From Rossellomorea aquimaris (lineage in GTDB: Bacteria > Bacillota > Bacilli > Bacillales > Bacillaceae_B), in NCBI RefSeq assembly GCF_008180865.1, contig NZ_VTEX01000005.1, forward strand, positions 1 through 64,000: a DNA stretch of 64,000 nucleotides, given 5' to 3'. The number at the start of each line of letters is the position of its first letter. Position 1 is the stretch's first letter. Below, in pieces: positions 17,195 to 25,904 of this stretch. Under the pieces are notes generated by a model. That model made no database searches. It worked only from the letters and a program-made list of their open reading frames with translations, and was not told the origin of the DNA. Both the position numbers and the translations under genes were made by a program.

Positions 17195-18964
17195 CTACTT
17201 CAACTTCTCAGCCAATACAATAGCCACGGCTTCCGGAATCCCTATCTCAATAAACTCATCCACCGTTGCTTCTTTCATCTTCTTCATGGAGCCAAAATGT
17301 TTGAGGAGCTGCTTCTTCCGTTTCGGTCCTATGCCGTCAATGTCGTCGAGGGTAGACTGGAATGCGCTTTTTCCTCTGAGCTGTCTGTGGAAGGTGATGG
17401 CAAATCGGTGGACTTCATCCTGGATCCTCTGTAGTAAGTAGAATTCCTGGCTTCTCTTTTCAAGAGGAACGATTTGCAATGGATTCCCATACAGCAGTTC
17501 CGATGTCTGATGCTTATCGTCTTTTGCAAGGCCGCCAAGTGGGATATCCAACCCCAATTCATTCTCAATGACATCCCTCGCCGCTTCAATCTGCCCTTTC
17601 CCCCCATCGATGATAATGAGATCGGGTAAAGGAAGACCATCTTTTAAAACTCTTGAATACCGTCTGCGTACGACCTCCCGCATGGATTCATAATCATCAG
17701 GCCCCTTCACGGTTTTAATCTTATACTTTCGATACTCTTTCTTCGCAGGTTTCCCGTCGAGGAATACGATCATTGCAGACACAGGATCCGAACCCTGGAT
17801 ATTCGAGTTATCAAATGCTTCGATCCGGAAAGGAGTATAAATGCCCATATGCTCCCCGAGACGTTCGATCGCCTTAATCGTCCGTTCTTCATCTCTTTCA
17901 ATCAAGGCGAACTTTTCTTCAAGTGCCTGTTTCGCATTCTTTTCGGCAAGCTTGACCAACTCTTTCTTCTTTCCCCGTTTAGGCTTGGTGATTTTCACCT
18001 CGATCAGCTTAGCCGCCAATTCTTCATCAATCTCCTCAGGCAAGAAAAGTTCCTTTGGCTTAAAATGATTGGACTTCGAATAAAACTGACCTAAGAAAGT
18101 CAGAAATTCGTCCTCGGGTTCATTATAGAGTGGGAAGAGTGACACATCCCGCTCAATGAGCTTACCTTGACGCACAAAGAATACCTGAACACACATCCAG
18201 CCTTTATCAACGGAATATCCGAACACATCCCGATCAGTGAAATCGGTCATGGTCATCTTTTGCTTCTCCATTGTCGCTTCAATGTGAAGGATTTGATCGC
18301 GGAATTCCTTCGCTCTCTCAAATTCCAGATTCTCTGCTGCTTCATTCATTTTCACCGTTAATTGATTCTTGATATCTTTATATCCGCCATTCAGGAACCT
18401 GGAAATTTCGTCAGTCATTTCTCTATAAGTGTCTTTACTTACTTCTTTGATACAAGGAGCAAGACATTGACCCATATGATAGTAAAGACATGCCCGATCA
18501 GGAAGGGTCGTGCATTTTCGTAACGGATACAGACGATCCAGAAGCTTTTTCGTTTCATTAGCGGCTCCTGCGTTGGGATACGGTCCAAAGTAACGCCCTT
18601 TCCCCCTTTGGACTTTGCGGGTCGTAATAAGTCTTGGGTGTCTCTCGTTCGTTAACTTGATAAACGGATAGCTTTTATCATCCTTTAACATGACATTGTA
18701 TTTAGGATCATATTTTTTGATCAGGTTCATTTCAAGCACCAGGGCTTCAAGATCAGATGAAGTCATGATGTATTCGAAGTCCTCGATTTCACCTACCAGC
18801 CGTTGAGTCTTGGCATCATGAGAACCGGTGAAATAAGAGCGCACACGATTCTTCAATACTTTCGCTTTCCCCACATAAATAATCGTACCTTGTCTGTCTT
18901 TCATCAAATAACAACCGGGTTGATCCGGTAATAGAGCTAATTTATTCGTAATGGTAGGGTTCAT
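17195..18964 (-). CDS. uvrC: Excinuclease ABC subunit C
   Basis: Makes both incisions in nucleotide excision repair after damage recognition by UvrA and UvrB. It has 589 residues. The GIY-YIG nuclease domain is N-terminal (PGCYLMKD...IIYVGKAK...RVRSYF, about 14-95). A UVR domain that binds UvrB follows at about 200-235 ([20 protein letters not shown]). The RNase H-like nuclease domain with an intact '[18 protein letters not shown]' block comes next, and helix-hairpin-helix motifs close the protein ([17 protein letters not shown]). Located between trxA and lysC, as in B. subtilis. No clear terminator follows. Confidence 0.97.
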   Translation of the reverse strand: MNPTITNKLALLPDQPGCYLMKDRQGTIIYVGKAKVLKNRVRSYFTGSHDAKTQRLVGEIEDFEYIMTSSDLEALVLEMNLIKKYDPKYNVMLKDDKSYPFIKLTNERHPRLITTRKVQRGKGRYFGPYPNAGAANETKKLLDRLYPLRKCTTLPDRACLYYHMGQCLAPCIKEVSKDTYREMTDEISRFLNGGYKDIKNQLTVKMNEAAENLEFERAKEFRDQILHIEATMEKQKMTMTDFTDRDVFGYSVDKGWMCVQVFFVRQGKLIERDVSLFPLYNEPEDEFLTFLGQFYSKSNHFKPKELFLPEEIDEELAAKLIEVKITKPKRGKKKELVKLAEKNAKQALEEKFALIERDEERTIKAIERLGEHMGIYTPFRIEAFDNSNIQGSDPVSAMIVFLDGKPAKKEYRKYKIKTVKGPDDYESMREVVRRRYSRVLKDGLPLPDLIIIDGGKGQIEAARDVIENELGLDIPLGGLAKDDKHQTSELLYGNPLQIVPLEKRSQEFYLLQRIQDEVHRFAITFHRQLRGKSAFQSTLDDIDGIGPKRKKQLLKHFGSMKKMKEATVDEFIEIGIPEAVAIVLAEKLK

Positions 18965-19137
18965 CGACTCTCTCCCTTCTTGTCTGCCCTGTTATAGACG
19001 GTGTTTGTTGAATAAACAGGATCGAGTTGTTCCTGTGAATATTTTTTCACTTTGGTATCCCGGAGAATAGAGTGAAGTAAAAGGAAGTTCATTTTTATTG
19101 TTTGTCACTTTTTATTTTTTTCGTTTCTCTTCATATA

Positions 19138-19214
19138 AAAACCAACTCAGTCTGGAATTCCTTCTTAGCCTATTGTAAGGCTTTCAATGAATGGATTCCA
19201 ATTTAAAGTTGGTT
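19138..19214. repeat. Nested three-stem hairpin in the trxA-uvrC gap
   Basis: Perfect stems stacked on one axis: AAACCAACT (19138-19146) with AGTTGGTTT (19206-19214), TGGAAT (19152-19157) with ATTCCA (19194-19199), and AGCCT (19166-19170) with AGGCT (19177-19181). It is separated from both trxA (by its terminator) and uvrC. No T-run follows on the - strand, so a simple terminator is unlikely. The rest of the 18965-19382 gap shows nothing recognised. Confidence 0.7.
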
Positions 19215-19332
19215 TAAGGTTTAACATTTATCTGATTTTTTTGATTCCCTTAAAACGAGGCGGCTTGGTCAAAGGCAACAAGTATCAGGGCTGCATGCTC
19301 AGGATCCAACTGTCTGATAGATAGTTTAATAC

Positions 19333-19369
19333 AATAAAACACCGGGGCTCACAAATCGAGGCCCGGTGT
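19333..19369 (-). terminator. trxA terminator
   Basis: On the - strand, ACACCGGG pairs with CCCGGTGT in a GC-rich hairpin followed by TTTTATT, shortly after the trxA stop. Confidence 0.85.
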
Positions 19370-19382
19370 ATCAAAGATTATC

Positions 19383-19697
19383 TTATACGTGTTTGTTTAA
19401 TAGTTCAGCAAGTGCTTCCTTAGGTTGGAAACCGATTACTTTGTCTACAACTTCGCCATCTTTAAGGACAACTAAAGTCGGGATACTCATAACCCCGTAT
19501 TTACCTGCTGTTTCCTGATTTTCATCAACGTCAACTTTGACGATTTTCACTTTGTCGCCCATTTCTCCATCTAACTCTTCCAGTACTGGAGCGATCATTT
19601 TACAAGGTCCACACCAAGGTGCCCAGAAATCCGCTAATACCAGTCCGGAATTTGTTTCAGTTGAGAATGATTGATCAGTAGCATGTGTAATTGCCAT
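19383..19697 (-). CDS. trxA: Thioredoxin
   Basis: Small cytoplasmic disulfide reductase, reduced by thioredoxin reductase and donating electrons to many enzymes. It has 104 residues. The active site WCGPC has Cys29 and Cys32, with the buried cis-proline in MSIPTL. Full length with no extra domains. It stands alone between terminators of etfA and of itself. The B. subtilis order etfA-trxA-uvrC is kept. Start preceded by TTAGGAGG. Confidence 0.97.
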   Translation of the reverse strand: MAITHATDQSFSTETNSGLVLADFWAPWCGPCKMIAPVLEELDGEMGDKVKIVKVDVDENQETAGKYGVMSIPTLVVLKDGEVVDKVIGFQPKEALAELLNKHV

Positions 19698-19810
19698 TTA
19701 TATGCGCCTCCTAAATCTTTGAATGTAACGTTAGTATATCACCGTTTTTTTTGTGATGCTATTAATCTGCTCGTAGGTAATATTCCCTTCAGATAACGGA
19801 ATATACAGGG

Positions 19811-19852
19811 AAGAAAAATAAGGAGCAGCCATCCGGCTGCATCCTTATTTTC
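19811..19852 (-). terminator. etfBA operon terminator
   Basis: A 15-16 bp stem with a 4-base loop (about 19815-19830 with 19835-19851), with one mismatch, and T-rich flanks, about 50 bases after the etfA stop. Confidence 0.88.
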
Positions 19853-19903
19853 ACTACATAATATGCTTATACCCTTTAGTCGCTACTTGAAACGTGAATT
19901 GAA

Positions 19904-20884
19904 TTAAGAAGAAGATACTTTAAGCTTTTTAAACTCTTCAGTCAGCATCGGTACCACTTCGAACAGGTCACCCACGATTCCATAATCCGCTACGTTAAAG
20001 ATGTTCGCTTCAGGATCTTTATTGATCGCAACGATGACTTTAGAATTCGACATACCCGCTAAATGCTGGATTGCTCCAGAAATACCACATGCAATATATA
20101 GGTCAGGCGTTACGACCTTACCTGTTTGACCAATTTGCAGGGAATAGTCACAATAGTCGGCATCACATGCTCCACGTGATGCTCCTACAGCTCCACCAAG
20201 AACATCCGCCAGTTCTTTAAGAGGGTTGAATCCGTCTTCACTTTTCACTCCGCGTCCTCCGGCGATGATGACTTTCGCTTCAGATAAGTCTACACCTTCG
20301 CTCGCTTTACGAACGACTTCTTTAATAATTGTACGTAAGTCCTTGATGTCGACGGAAAGGGAAGTGACTTCTCCTGTGCGTGACTCATCTTTCGCTAATG
20401 GCTCGATGTTATTAGGGCGGATCGTCGCAAAAATCAATCCGTCAGTCACGATTTTCTTTTCAAATGCTTTTCCTGAATAAATCGGTCTTGTGAAAACAAG
20501 GTTTCCGCCAGCTTCCTCAAGATCTGTCGCATCCGAGATCAATCCTGAACTTAATTTGCTTGCCACTTTAGGAGATAAGTCTTTCCCAAGGGCAGTATGT
20601 CCAAAGATGATCCCTTCTGGTTTCTCTTCCTCAATCACAGAAAGAATCGCTTGTGAATAACCGTCCGAAGTATATTGTTCCAGCTTATCGTTTTCGACAA
20701 CCACTACTTTGTCTGCTCCATACTGAATCATTTCTTCCCCTAAAGCGCTTACACTTTTACCAATCAAAACGGCTACCACTTCTCCGCCTTCAGCTACTAT
20801 TTTACCTGCCGCAATTGCTTCAAAGGAAACATTACGTAATGATCCGTCCCGAACTTCTCCAAGTACCAATACTTTTCTCGCCAT
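19904..20884 (-). CDS. etfA: Electron transfer flavoprotein alpha subunit
   Basis: With EtfB it forms the FAD-containing shuttle that takes electrons from acyl-CoA dehydrogenases to the respiratory chain. It has 326 residues. N-terminal alpha/beta domain, then a C-terminal FAD domain with GGRGVKSEDGF, the GASRGACDADYC segment, QIGQTGKVV and 'IACGISGAIQHLAGM'. It follows etfB by 42 bases. Last gene of the fadR-fadB-etfB-etfA unit and followed by a strong terminator. Confidence 0.97.
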   Translation of the reverse strand: MARKVLVLGEVRDGSLRNVSFEAIAAGKIVAEGGEVVAVLIGKSVSALGEEMIQYGADKVVVVENDKLEQYTSDGYSQAILSVIEEEKPEGIIFGHTALGKDLSPKVASKLSSGLISDATDLEEAGGNLVFTRPIYSGKAFEKKIVTDGLIFATIRPNNIEPLAKDESRTGEVTSLSVDIKDLRTIIKEVVRKASEGVDLSEAKVIIAGGRGVKSEDGFNPLKELADVLGGAVGASRGACDADYCDYSLQIGQTGKVVTPDLYIACGISGAIQHLAGMSNSKVIVAINKDPEANIFNVADYGIVGDLFEVVPMLTEEFKKLKVSSS

Positions 20885-20926
20885 GTTAAATACCCCCTGA
20901 ATGTTAGTTATTCCTGTGACCTTGCC

Positions 20927-21700
20927 TTATATAACTTTCGCTTCATTACGAAGAAGTGAAACAAGCTCTGATACTTGAGCATCCAATTCGCCTTCTAACA
21001 CTTTACCTGCTTCCTTCTTCGGTGGAAGGTAGATTTCAATTGTTTTTGTTTTCGCTTCTACTTCATCTTCATCTAAATCCAAATCATCCAATTCCACTTC
21101 ATCAAGAGGCTTTTTCTTTGCCTTCATGATTCCTGGCAGTGATGGATAACGAGGCTCGTTCAAACCTTGTTGTGCCGTTACCAGTAAAGGCAGGGATGTT
21201 TCAATTACTTCTGAATCCCCTTCTACGTCACGTGTGACCGTTACCGTTCCGCCATCAATTTCTAATTTCGTAATCGTAGTTACATAAGGAATATCAAGCT
21301 GTTCTGCCACACGTGGTCCAACTTGTCCAGATCCACCGTCAATGGCGACATTACCTGGCAGGATTAAATCTACTTCCTGTTCTTTCAAATAGTGGGCAAG
21401 GATTTTGGCTGTAGTGAATTGATCACCATGATCAAGGTCATCCTCTGTGTTGATCAGGACTGCTTTATCTGCACCCATTGCCAGTGCTGTTCTCAGTTGC
21501 TTTTCACTTTCTTCTCCGCCAACTGTCACAACCGTCACTTCTCCACCATGTGCATCGCGAACTTGAATAGCTTCTTCCACTGCATATTCATCGTAAGGAT
21601 TTATGATAAATTCAGCTCCATCTTCAGCAATTTGACCGTTTTGGATCGAAATTTTCTCCTCGGTATCAAACGTTCTTTTCAAAAGTACATAGATGTTCAT
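20927..21700 (-). CDS. etfB: Electron transfer flavoprotein beta subunit
   Basis: Partner of EtfA. 257 residues from the ATG at 21698-21700 (MNIYVLLKRTFDTE), chosen because AGGAGGG lies eight bases upstream. The open frame continues 30 codons further but without similarity. The AMP-binding loop region 'ALAMGADKAVLI' and the 'DLILPGNVAIDGGSGQVGPRVAEQL' signature are present. An acidic insert 'DEVELDDLDLDEDEVE' lies near the C-terminus. It is between fadB and etfA in a fatty-acid degradation operon. Confidence 0.96.
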   Translation of the reverse strand: MNIYVLLKRTFDTEEKISIQNGQIAEDGAEFIINPYDEYAVEEAIQVRDAHGGEVTVVTVGGEESEKQLRTALAMGADKAVLINTEDDLDHGDQFTTAKILAHYLKEQEVDLILPGNVAIDGGSGQVGPRVAEQLDIPYVTTITKLEIDGGTVTVTRDVEGDSEVIETSLPLLVTAQQGLNEPRYPSLPGIMKAKKKPLDEVELDDLDLDEDEVEAKTKTIEIYLPPKKEAGKVLEGELDAQVSELVSLLRNEAKVI

Positions 21701-21833
21701 GCGTAAGTCCCTCCTAATAATGTAAACATTCTTTCCCTTAAAAAGATTTTGACAATTTAACCCCTTTGAATGGGCAGCTTGAACATTCAAGACTGCCCCT
21801 CAATAAGAGTTTACTATATTACAAGAATGTATT

Positions 21834-22604
21834 CTAGCCTTTAAAGTGTGGTTCTCTCTTTTCAACAAAAGCTGAAATACCCTCTTTGGCATCAGCGGAT
21901 ACAAAAATTTCACCGAAAAGATCCGATTCTCTCATTACACCTTCATAGAAACGATCATCTTTAGTATAACTTAACAACTCAATGGCTGCTTTCATCGCCC
22001 CTGGGCTTTTCTTCGCTATCTTATCGGCCATTTCCTTCGCTTTATCGAAGAGCTGATCCTCAGGATATGCTTTATTGGCAAGTCCCCACTGTACAGCTTC
22101 TGTTCCACTGATTGGCTCACTCGTTAATAGCATTTCTGCCGCTTTTGCTCTTCCAACCAATTTCGGCAAGCGCTGAGAGCCTGCAAATCCGGGTACAAGT
22201 CCTAATTGAAGCTCCGGTAGACCGAGCTTTGCATTCTCGCTTACCAATCGGATGTGACATCCCATTGCAAGCTCCAAACCACCGCCTAGAGCTGCGCCAT
22301 GGATTGCTGCAATGATCGGCTTTGAAAAGTTCTCCATCCGTTCAAAAACGTCCTGGCCTTTTTTCGCCAATTTAGAGAATTCTTCACCCGTTTCAATCGT
22401 TGTGAATTCTTTAATGTCAGCTCCTGCAGAGAAGAATCGACCCTCACCCTTCAGTAAGATCACCCGGACTTCAGCGTTTTCTTCAAGCTCATCCAGAACT
22501 GAATCGATTTCTTTAATAAGTCCACTGGCTAAAGCATTAGCAGGAGGTCTTTGAATCAGAACCGTTGCTACCTTTCCCTCTAATGACCATGATAAACTTT
22601 CCAT
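21834..22604 (-). CDS. fadB: Enoyl-CoA hydratase/isomerase family protein FadB
   Basis: Crotonase-fold enzyme, expected to hydrate trans-2-enoyl-CoA in beta-oxidation. It has 256 residues. Oxyanion-hole segments are 'FSAGADIKEF' (about 58-67) and 'AAIHGAALGGGLELAMGCHIRL' (about 99-120). A Glu appears in the 'GLPELQLGLVPGFAG' block, where one of the two catalytic acids is expected. It follows fadR by about 20 bases and precedes etfB. In B. subtilis the equivalent gene (ysiB) is in the FadR regulon. Confidence 0.93.
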   Translation of the reverse strand: MESLSWSLEGKVATVLIQRPPANALASGLIKEIDSVLDELEENAEVRVILLKGEGRFFSAGADIKEFTTIETGEEFSKLAKKGQDVFERMENFSKPIIAAIHGAALGGGLELAMGCHIRLVSENAKLGLPELQLGLVPGFAGSQRLPKLVGRAKAAEMLLTSEPISGTEAVQWGLANKAYPEDQLFDKAKEMADKIAKKSPGAMKAAIELLSYTKDDRFYEGVMRESDLFGEIFVSADAKEGISAFVEKREPHFKG

Positions 22605-22625
22605 CTCTCATCCCCCTAAACTAAT

Positions 22626-23213
22626 TTAGTTCCTGCCGCCACACCCATGAAGTAATAGTTTGTGAATAGCAGGGACTTGAGCTACTAAGTCATATTTCTG
22701 TTCGTTCATCACCCACGTTGTCACCATTTCATCCAGAGTACCGAAGATCATTTGACGAGCCAGCCTGACATCCAGATCACTTGAAAATTCACCGGATTCT
22801 ATTCCGCTAATCAGAATTTTATCGACTAATTGCAGATATCCTTTTAATACATCGTTGATCTTTAAGCGGATATCTTTATTGGACTGCCTGAGCTCCAGTT
22901 GTGTCACAATCGCCAGATGGTGATCATCCGACAGAATTTTACAATGATTTTCAATCATCACTAATAATTTCTCTGAAACTGTCTGTTTTCCTGCTATAAC
23001 TTCCTCAATTTTTTCCACAAAGAGTACCATTTTTTCTTTAAACAACGAAATCAGGATATCTTCTTTATTTTTAAAATAGAGATAAATCGTTCCATCAGCG
23101 ACTCCAGCCTGCTTCGCAATCTTGGATACTTGTGCCTGATGATAACCATTTTCTGCTATAACTATAACAGCAGCATCGATAATTTGCTTGTATTTAGGTT
23201 TATTTCGTTTCAT
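22626..23213 (-). CDS. fadR: Fatty acid degradation regulator FadR (TetR family)
   Basis: TetR-type repressor that in B. subtilis binds operators of beta-oxidation genes and is released by long-chain acyl-CoA. 195 residues from the ATG at 23211-23213 (MKRNKPKYKQIIDAAVIV). The frame runs 14 codons further upstream, but those lie closer to the operator and are not conserved. The helix-turn-helix 'AQVSKIAKQAGVADGTIYLYFKNKEDIL' is nearly identical to FadR. The C-terminal ligand domain keeps 'VTQLELRQSNKDIRLKINDVLKGYL'. A near-perfect palindrome overlaps its own promoter, so autoregulation is likely. Confidence 0.96.
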   Translation of the reverse strand: MKRNKPKYKQIIDAAVIVIAENGYHQAQVSKIAKQAGVADGTIYLYFKNKEDILISLFKEKMVLFVEKIEEVIAGKQTVSEKLLVMIENHCKILSDDHHLAIVTQLELRQSNKDIRLKINDVLKGYLQLVDKILISGIESGEFSSDLDVRLARQMIFGTLDEMVTTWVMNEQKYDLVAQVPAIHKLLLHGCGGRN

Positions 23214-23238
23214 GAGTTCTTGACCTGCCTTAAGAAAA

Positions 23239-23260
23239 TATGAATGACTGTTCATTCATA
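23239..23260 (-). promoter_or_regulatory. FadR operator at the fadR promoter
   Basis: A 22-bp palindrome with half-sites TGAATGA and TCATTCA spaced by CTGT. It matches the FadR box known in B. subtilis and sits just downstream of the -10 box, where bound repressor would block initiation. Confidence 0.88.
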
Positions 23261-23265
23261 TTTTT

Positions 23266-23294
23266 ATAATAAAAGGTTTCTCTTTACTTGTCAA
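23266..23294 (-). promoter_or_regulatory. Sigma-A promoter of fadR-fadB-etfBA
   Basis: On the - strand, TTGACA, 17-bp spacer, TATTAT. This gives the downstream genes a start independent of lcfA. Confidence 0.88.
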
Positions 23295-23349
23295 GAAGAG
23301 ATGCCTTGTCCCATTTTACAACAAAAAGAAAAAGCCCAATGGTATTCAT

Positions 23350-25044
23350 TTAACTTGTTTTCTGTTCTTCCTCTATTTTTTGGCGTTCTTCTTCTACAAG
23401 TGCTCTGCGTAATATTTTTCCAACAGCCGTTTTGGGAAGCTCTTTTCTAAATTCATAGATCCGGGGCACCTTGTAGGCAGCCAGGTATTTACGGGCAAAT
23501 TCATTGAGTTCTTCCTCTGTCAGGACTTCCCCTTCTTTCAGGACCACATACGCCTTTACGGTTTCTCCTCTGTATTCATCCGGAACACCTGCAGCTACAA
23601 CCTCTTGAATCGCAGGATGTTCATAAAGGACCTCTTCGATTTCACGAGGGTAAATATTAAATCCTCCCGCAATGATCATATCCTTTTTGCGATCCACAAC
23701 ATAGAAGTAACCTCTCTCATCCATATACCCCAAATCTCCGGTCAATAGCCAGCCATCCCTTAAAGTTTGTTCGGTTTCCTCTGGACGATTCCAGTAACCC
23801 TTCATCACTTGAGGACCTTTCACGACAATTTCACCCATTTCATTCGGTGGAAGCGGTTCTCCTGTTTCCAGTGAGAAGATGGCTGCATCCGTACTTGGCC
23901 AAGGAACTCCGACGCTTCCCTTTATTCTTTCTTTATCCCAAAGGAAATTGGAATGTGTGACAGGTGAAGATTCAGTCAATCCATACCCTTCAACCAGTTT
24001 CCCGCCGGTGACGTCTTCGAATTGCTGCTGCACTTCAACAGGCAATGGGGCACTACCACTAAGGCATGAATCGATGGAGGATAAGTCATAATTCTTCAGT
24101 TCAGGATGATTCAGCAGGCCGATATAGATGGTAGGTGCACCAGGAAACAGGGTCGGTTTCTGCTTTTGAATGGTTTTCAAAGTTGTTTCCGGATCAAATT
24201 TAGGGAGTAAGATCATTTTATATCCCTGCATGACGGATAATATCATAACGGCTGTCATACCGTACACATGAAAGAATGGAAGAATTCCAAGGACACGCTC
24301 TTCTCCTTTTTTACATTTATAAAGCCACGCATCACACATGGAGGCATTGGCGACAAGGTTCTTATGGGTAAGCATAACCCCTTTTGGGAAACCTGTCGTT
24401 CCGCCTGTGTACTGAAGAAGAGCCACATCGTTTTCAAAGTCAAATTCATGATCGGTACTTTCCGGTTTGGCTGTTTTCATGATCTCCGTAAATAAATGAT
24501 TCTGTCCTGAATGGTCGATTTTCACAACAATGCCGTATTGTTTCTTCTGGATGAATGGGTAGATGAGATTTTTAGGAAATGGAAGGTAGTCTTTGATAGC
24601 GGTTACAATAATGTGCTCAAGTCCGGTATTCTTCATTACTTTTGACACTCTTGGATATAAAATATCCAATGTCAGCATCACTTTGGCACCTGAGTCCTTC
24701 ATTTGGTATTCAATTTCCCTTTCCATATATAAAGGATTGGTCTGTACGACAATTCCACCTGCATAGAGAATGCCATAGTACGCGATTACGGATTGAGGAG
24801 TATTCGGCAGCATGATCGCAACCCGATCGTCTTTCTTAATTCCAAGGGTCTTAAGGTAATGAGCGAACTTGAGTGCGGATTCATGTAATTCTGTGTAGGT
24901 CATTTCCTTGCCCATAAATTGAATGGCAACCTTACTGCTATAAAGGGTCGCTGCTTCAGTTAAATAGGACTGCAGTGGTTTTTCGATTAAATTTAACTCC
25001 GTGGGAATCTCTGCTGGATATTCAGCAAACCATGGTTTATTCAT
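23350..25044 (-). CDS. lcfA: Long-chain fatty-acid-CoA ligase
   Basis: Activates long-chain fatty acids with ATP and CoA, the entry step of beta-oxidation. It has 564 residues, typical AMP-binding enzyme. The P-loop motif is YTGGTTGFPKGVMLTH (about 213-228). 'VEGYGLTESSPVTH' is the A5 motif, 'LLTGDLGYMDERGYFYVVDRKKDMII' covers A7-A8, and the C-terminal lysine lies in 'LPKTAVGKILRR'. Upstream neighbour of fadR, as in B. subtilis. A good promoter precedes it, but I see no FadR palindrome there. Confidence 0.96.
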   Translation of the reverse strand: MNKPWFAEYPAEIPTELNLIEKPLQSYLTEAATLYSSKVAIQFMGKEMTYTELHESALKFAHYLKTLGIKKDDRVAIMLPNTPQSVIAYYGILYAGGIVVQTNPLYMEREIEYQMKDSGAKVMLTLDILYPRVSKVMKNTGLEHIIVTAIKDYLPFPKNLIYPFIQKKQYGIVVKIDHSGQNHLFTEIMKTAKPESTDHEFDFENDVALLQYTGGTTGFPKGVMLTHKNLVANASMCDAWLYKCKKGEERVLGILPFFHVYGMTAVMILSVMQGYKMILLPKFDPETTLKTIQKQKPTLFPGAPTIYIGLLNHPELKNYDLSSIDSCLSGSAPLPVEVQQQFEDVTGGKLVEGYGLTESSPVTHSNFLWDKERIKGSVGVPWPSTDAAIFSLETGEPLPPNEMGEIVVKGPQVMKGYWNRPEETEQTLRDGWLLTGDLGYMDERGYFYVVDRKKDMIIAGGFNIYPREIEEVLYEHPAIQEVVAAGVPDEYRGETVKAYVVLKEGEVLTEEELNEFARKYLAAYKVPRIYEFRKELPKTAVGKILRRALVEEERQKIEEEQKTS

Positions 25045-25089
25045 TGTAATCCCTCCTTGTGAATTTTTAGAAAATTTCTTCTATTCACT

Positions 25090-25118
25090 ATTATAATATA
25101 AGGGGACTTCAGTTACAA
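25090..25118 (-). promoter_or_regulatory. Sigma-A promoter of lcfA
   Basis: On the - strand, TTGTAA, 17-bp spacer, TATAAT, about 46 bases upstream of the lcfA start. AAGGAGGG follows. Confidence 0.8.
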
Positions 25119-25189
25119 TTTGAAATCAATCCACTCGATACTTTTTTCCTATTTCTCAGGCTTGACCTTCCTTACAGATGATTTTAATA

Positions 25190-25226
25190 AAGAAAAAAGA
25201 CTGCCTATTCAACCATATGACAGTCT
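25190..25226 (-). terminator. Terminator after yshE and the small ORF
   Basis: A 6-bp stem AGACTG/CAGTCT with a 17-base loop, followed on the - strand by six T. Weak stem, so the end may be leaky. Confidence 0.55.
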
Positions 25227-25317
25227 GCTCGTACATTATTATTATTTTAGCATTGTTTCAATCTCCAAGCTCTCTTCACAGAGTGCATCGATTGTTTTGT
25301 ATCTCGTTATTCAAACG

Positions 25318-25401
25318 TTACGTAAAGAACAGCATATAAATGATCCCAACGAGTAAAAAGCCCCCACATAAAGTGAGCAATACCTTTGCCAATGTTTCCA
25401 T
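25318..25401 (-). CDS. Small single-span membrane protein (27 residues)
   Basis: ATG at 25399-25401, stop TAA at 25318-25320. The product begins METLAKVLLTLCGGFLLVG and ends IIYMLFFT. Almost all of it is one hydrophobic helix with Met-Glu and Lys at the N-terminal side. An AAGGAGAGGG ribosome site lies upstream. It starts 11 bases after the stop of yshE, a DUF350 membrane protein, so it is likely made from the same mRNA. I do not recognise a family. Chance ORFs this short are common, but the ribosome site, the uninterrupted hydrophobic span and the position argue for a real gene. Confidence 0.6.
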   Translation of the reverse strand: METLAKVLLTLCGGFLLVGIIYMLFFT

Positions 25402-25412
25402 ATTCCCTCTCC

Positions 25413-25820
25413 TTACGATATACCGGCTCCTATGACATAGGATAAACCAACTGAAATAACTAATGAAATGAAGCCAACCGCCCTGTTATCATTAGCGATT
25501 TCTTCATCGATTTTAAATTTGGGTGTGAGGAATTCATAAATGAAATAGCCGATCAGTAATAGAAAAAAGCCAAACACACCCCATCCGATTGTTGTCAGGA
25601 TGGTATCATTGTGGCTGATGGAGTGGCGGAAAATATTCGCAATCCCAAATATTTTCCCACCAGTTGCCATCGCCACGGCCAAGTTGCCTTTTTTTATTTC
25701 TTCCCAATTCTTATACTTTGTGACCAGTTCGAAGATAGCTAAGAACAGGACCAAACATAGTATGACCACGCTATAATTCCCAGCCGTTTGAACAAATTCA
25801 TTTTCCCAAAAGTTCTTCAT
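25413..25820 (-). CDS. yshE: DUF350 integral membrane protein YshE
   Basis: 135 residues with four predicted transmembrane segments in two halves (about 15-36, 46-68, 77-99, 112-134). This matches the repeated two-helix unit of DUF350. It is downstream of mutSB, as in B. subtilis, and upstream of a 27-codon membrane ORF. No catalytic or transport signature is known, and the function is unresolved. Start supported by AGGGAG upstream. Confidence 0.85.
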   Translation of the reverse strand: MKNFWENEFVQTAGNYSVVILCLVLFLAIFELVTKYKNWEEIKKGNLAVAMATGGKIFGIANIFRHSISHNDTILTTIGWGVFGFFLLLIGYFIYEFLTPKFKIDEEIANDNRAVGFISLVISVGLSYVIGAGIS

Positions 25821-25904
25821 CGTAAAGCTCCCTTTACCGCTTTATTTAAACCACTCTATTATTTTCACTATGAAAATTAGGACATATGAGCAGTCTAAAG
25901 GCTA

